The notes below the pieces were generated by a model. The model did not search any database. It saw nothing but the letters and a program-made list of their open reading frames with translations, and was not told where the DNA came from. Below are positions 63,765 through 64,000 of a DNA stretch of 64,000 nt, one piece after another; positions within the stretch are counted from its first letter, which is position 1, and each line of letters opens with the position of its first letter. The stretch lies in assembly GCF_001650405.1 (NCBI RefSeq), contig NZ_LWCU01000045.1:97189-161188 (forward strand), in the 5' to 3' direction. Origin of the DNA: Microbacterium sp. H83 (lineage in GTDB: Bacteria > Actinomycetota > Actinomycetes > Actinomycetales > Microbacteriaceae). Made by a program: the position numbers and the translations under genes.

Positions 63765-64000
63765 TCAGCGCCTCCGCGATGCCGACCGACGCCGCACCGC
63801 GGTGACGGTCGCCAGTGCGGCTCCGCCCACGAGGAGTCCTCCCGCGACCGTCAGCAGGGCTGCCGCGCCGGATCCGCCCGTGAGCGCGAGCTCGGTCGGG
63901 CCGGCGACCGGCGTCGGGGTCGGCGTCGGTGTCGGGGTCGTCGGGGTCGGAGTCGGCGCCGCGGGCGTCGGGGTCGGGATCACCGGGGTCGGCGTTGGGG
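63765..64000 (-). CDS. Surface protein C-terminus with LAxTG-type sorting signal (partial)
   Basis: The last 78 or so residues of a minus-strand gene entering from the right edge. A Thr-Pro repeat (about 35 residues of TP/TPTP spacer) is followed by ELALTGGSGAA (LALTG, an LAxTG-type motif), a hydrophobic stretch (ALLTVAGGLLVGGAALATVTAV) and a basic tail RRRSASRRR. This three-part ending is a sortase cell-wall sorting signal; LAxTG is the form used by class E sortases of high-GC actinobacteria. The functional domain lies outside the window. Confidence 0.8.
   Translation of the reverse strand, partial: PTPTPVIPTPTPAAPTPTPTTPTPTPTPTPVAGPTELALTGGSGAAALLTVAGGLLVGGAALATVTAVRRRSASRRR

Overview
The window reads as chromosomal DNA of a high-GC actinobacterium. 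GC-rich codons, GTG/TTG starts, many TAnnnT boxes exactly six bases before a start codon (leaderless mRNAs), a 32-residue bS22-type ribosomal protein, a BldC-like HTH protein, a DIP1984-type protein and a Pls/PosA-type peptide synthetase locus together suggest Microbacteriaceae, most likely Microbacterium or a close relative. That placement is inference from protein style; no rRNA is present. I found no tRNA, rRNA, CRISPR array, insertion sequence, integrase or prophage. Coding density is very high and no gene-free stretch exceeds about 290 bases.

Layout. 1-3480 (minus): cytochrome c maturation system II genes resA-ccdA-resB-ccsB; the usual upstream partner, a histidine phosphatase (4970-5599), is separated from them by a divergent MerR regulator/thioredoxin-reductase-like pair whose start codons both lie in one perfect palindrome. 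5601-8757: DUF5684-like membrane protein, aspS, TSUP exporter. 9038-12997: a four-gene PotABCD/AfuABC-type ABC importer. 13095-15495 (minus): a polar amino acid ABC importer. 15729-22366: a Lys/Ala-rich repeat protein, a Pls/PosA-type peptide synthetase, an M1 metallopeptidase and a phosphopantetheinyl transferase. 22384-24539: rhodanese/DUF836/Dabb operon, bS22, HTH and ArsR genes. 24640-30070: Trk potassium uptake, proC, CDF transporter, tadA, upp. 30074-33230: a LysR regulator divergent from a DUF1852 (MesX)-core MetE (MesD) operon, a folate-independent methionine synthase system. 33236-44511: GNAT, TM0106-type nuclease-helicase, nadE, nucleosidase, sbcC/sbcD, DIP1984, GNAT. 44551-45540: a leaderless Cys-rich leader peptide before an orphan winged-helix regulator. 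45575-53500: AlkA-like glycosylase, small membrane proteins, a decayed gene fragment, MFS, M20 peptidase, FUSC, thioredoxin-like, VOC, thrC. 53699-60331: a small unknown gene plus glgX-treY-treZ (glycogen to trehalose). 60312-63667: GNAT, a two-component pair, a small efflux protein. The right edge holds the C-terminus of an LAxTG-anchored surface protein.

How the genes work together. Translationally coupled operons (ATGA/GTGA overlaps) dominate: the two ABC importers, synthetase-peptidase, trkH-trkA, mesX-mesD, the small gene-glgX-treY-treZ, and kinase-regulator. The items most worth follow-up are the Cys-rich leader with its orphan regulator, the MesX/MesD operon with its LysR half-sites and structured leader, the Pls-type locus headed by a polylysine-rich protein, and the MerR palindrome that places both divergent ATGs inside the operator.
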